Shown here: piece by piece, positions 5,052 through 5,059 of the stretch
How positions within the stretch are numbered: the first letter of the stretch is position 1
Layout of the letters: each line of letters begins with the position of its first letter
Assembly (NCBI GenBank): GCA_026993705.1
Contig: JALWSJ010000245.1
Coordinates: forward strand, 1-5,059
Source: Flavobacteriales bacterium
GTDB taxonomy: Bacteria > Bacteroidota > Bacteroidia > Flavobacteriales_D > Parvicellaceae
Length of the DNA: 5,059 nt
Reading direction: 5' to 3'
Program-made: the position numbers and the translations under genes
The notes under the pieces: model-generated
The model's database searches: none
Seen by the model: only the letters and a program-made list of their open reading frames with translations
What the model was told of the DNA's origin: nothing

Positions 5052-5059
5052 ATCAAAAA
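5048..5059 (+). CDS. Start of the next gene, probably topoisomerase IV subunit A (parC)
   Basis: ATG at 5048-5050 overlaps the parE stop TGA (5049-5051) in an ATGA arrangement and reads M-N-Q-K to the window end. Only four codons are visible, so identity rests on context: parC commonly follows parE in this group, and an ATGA overlap is typical of coupled translation of two subunits needed in equal amounts. Confidence 0.55.

Overview
The window looks like a low-GC member of the Bacteroidota, most likely the flavobacterial branch. Three things point that way. The only well-known protein is a ParE (topoisomerase IV subunit B) with flavobacterial-style motifs. Several promoter-like sites fit the Bacteroidota pattern TTTG / TAnnTTTG with 17-21 bases between the elements. 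Shine-Dalgarno sequences before the genes are weak or absent. A genus cannot be fixed from the sequence alone.

Left part (1-848) is decayed accessory DNA. It starts with the last 38 codons of an ISAs1-family transposase and the probable right end of that insertion sequence (about 127). Directly after it come remains of a small membrane-protein gene (128-350), which lost its 5' end at the IS border and carries a frameshift and an in-frame stop. About 500 bases follow with no credible gene but with two promoter-like sites, the second well placed to serve the next gene.

Middle part (849-2215) holds two tightly linked genes with a 1-base gap: a 175-residue orphan protein, then a 263-residue member of a conserved uncharacterised family starting MQNKYIGDKGDFGKY. 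They end at a strong hairpin terminator that works in both directions. Next, on the minus strand, are two identical tRNA-Val(TAC) genes with their own minus-strand promoter. The tRNA transcript and the gene pair converge on the shared terminator. The gene pair therefore lies between an IS remnant and the 3' side of tRNA genes, a typical place for transferred genes.

Right-centre part (2418-3200) is noncoding and rich in structure. Three diverged copies of a repeat ending in CGTTAGGGAT lie in +, -, + orientation. Copies 1 and 2 bound a 130-bp element with nested perfect arms. Copies 2 and 3 form a palindrome of about 160 bp. Copy 3 runs into an element (2894-3034) that can fold into a closed multi-stem RNA-like structure with a GAGA tetraloop. 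This is the most unusual material in the window.

Right part (3201-5059) is core genome: a complete parE followed, with an ATGA overlap, by the first codons of what is probably parC, giving the two subunits of topoisomerase IV from one operon.
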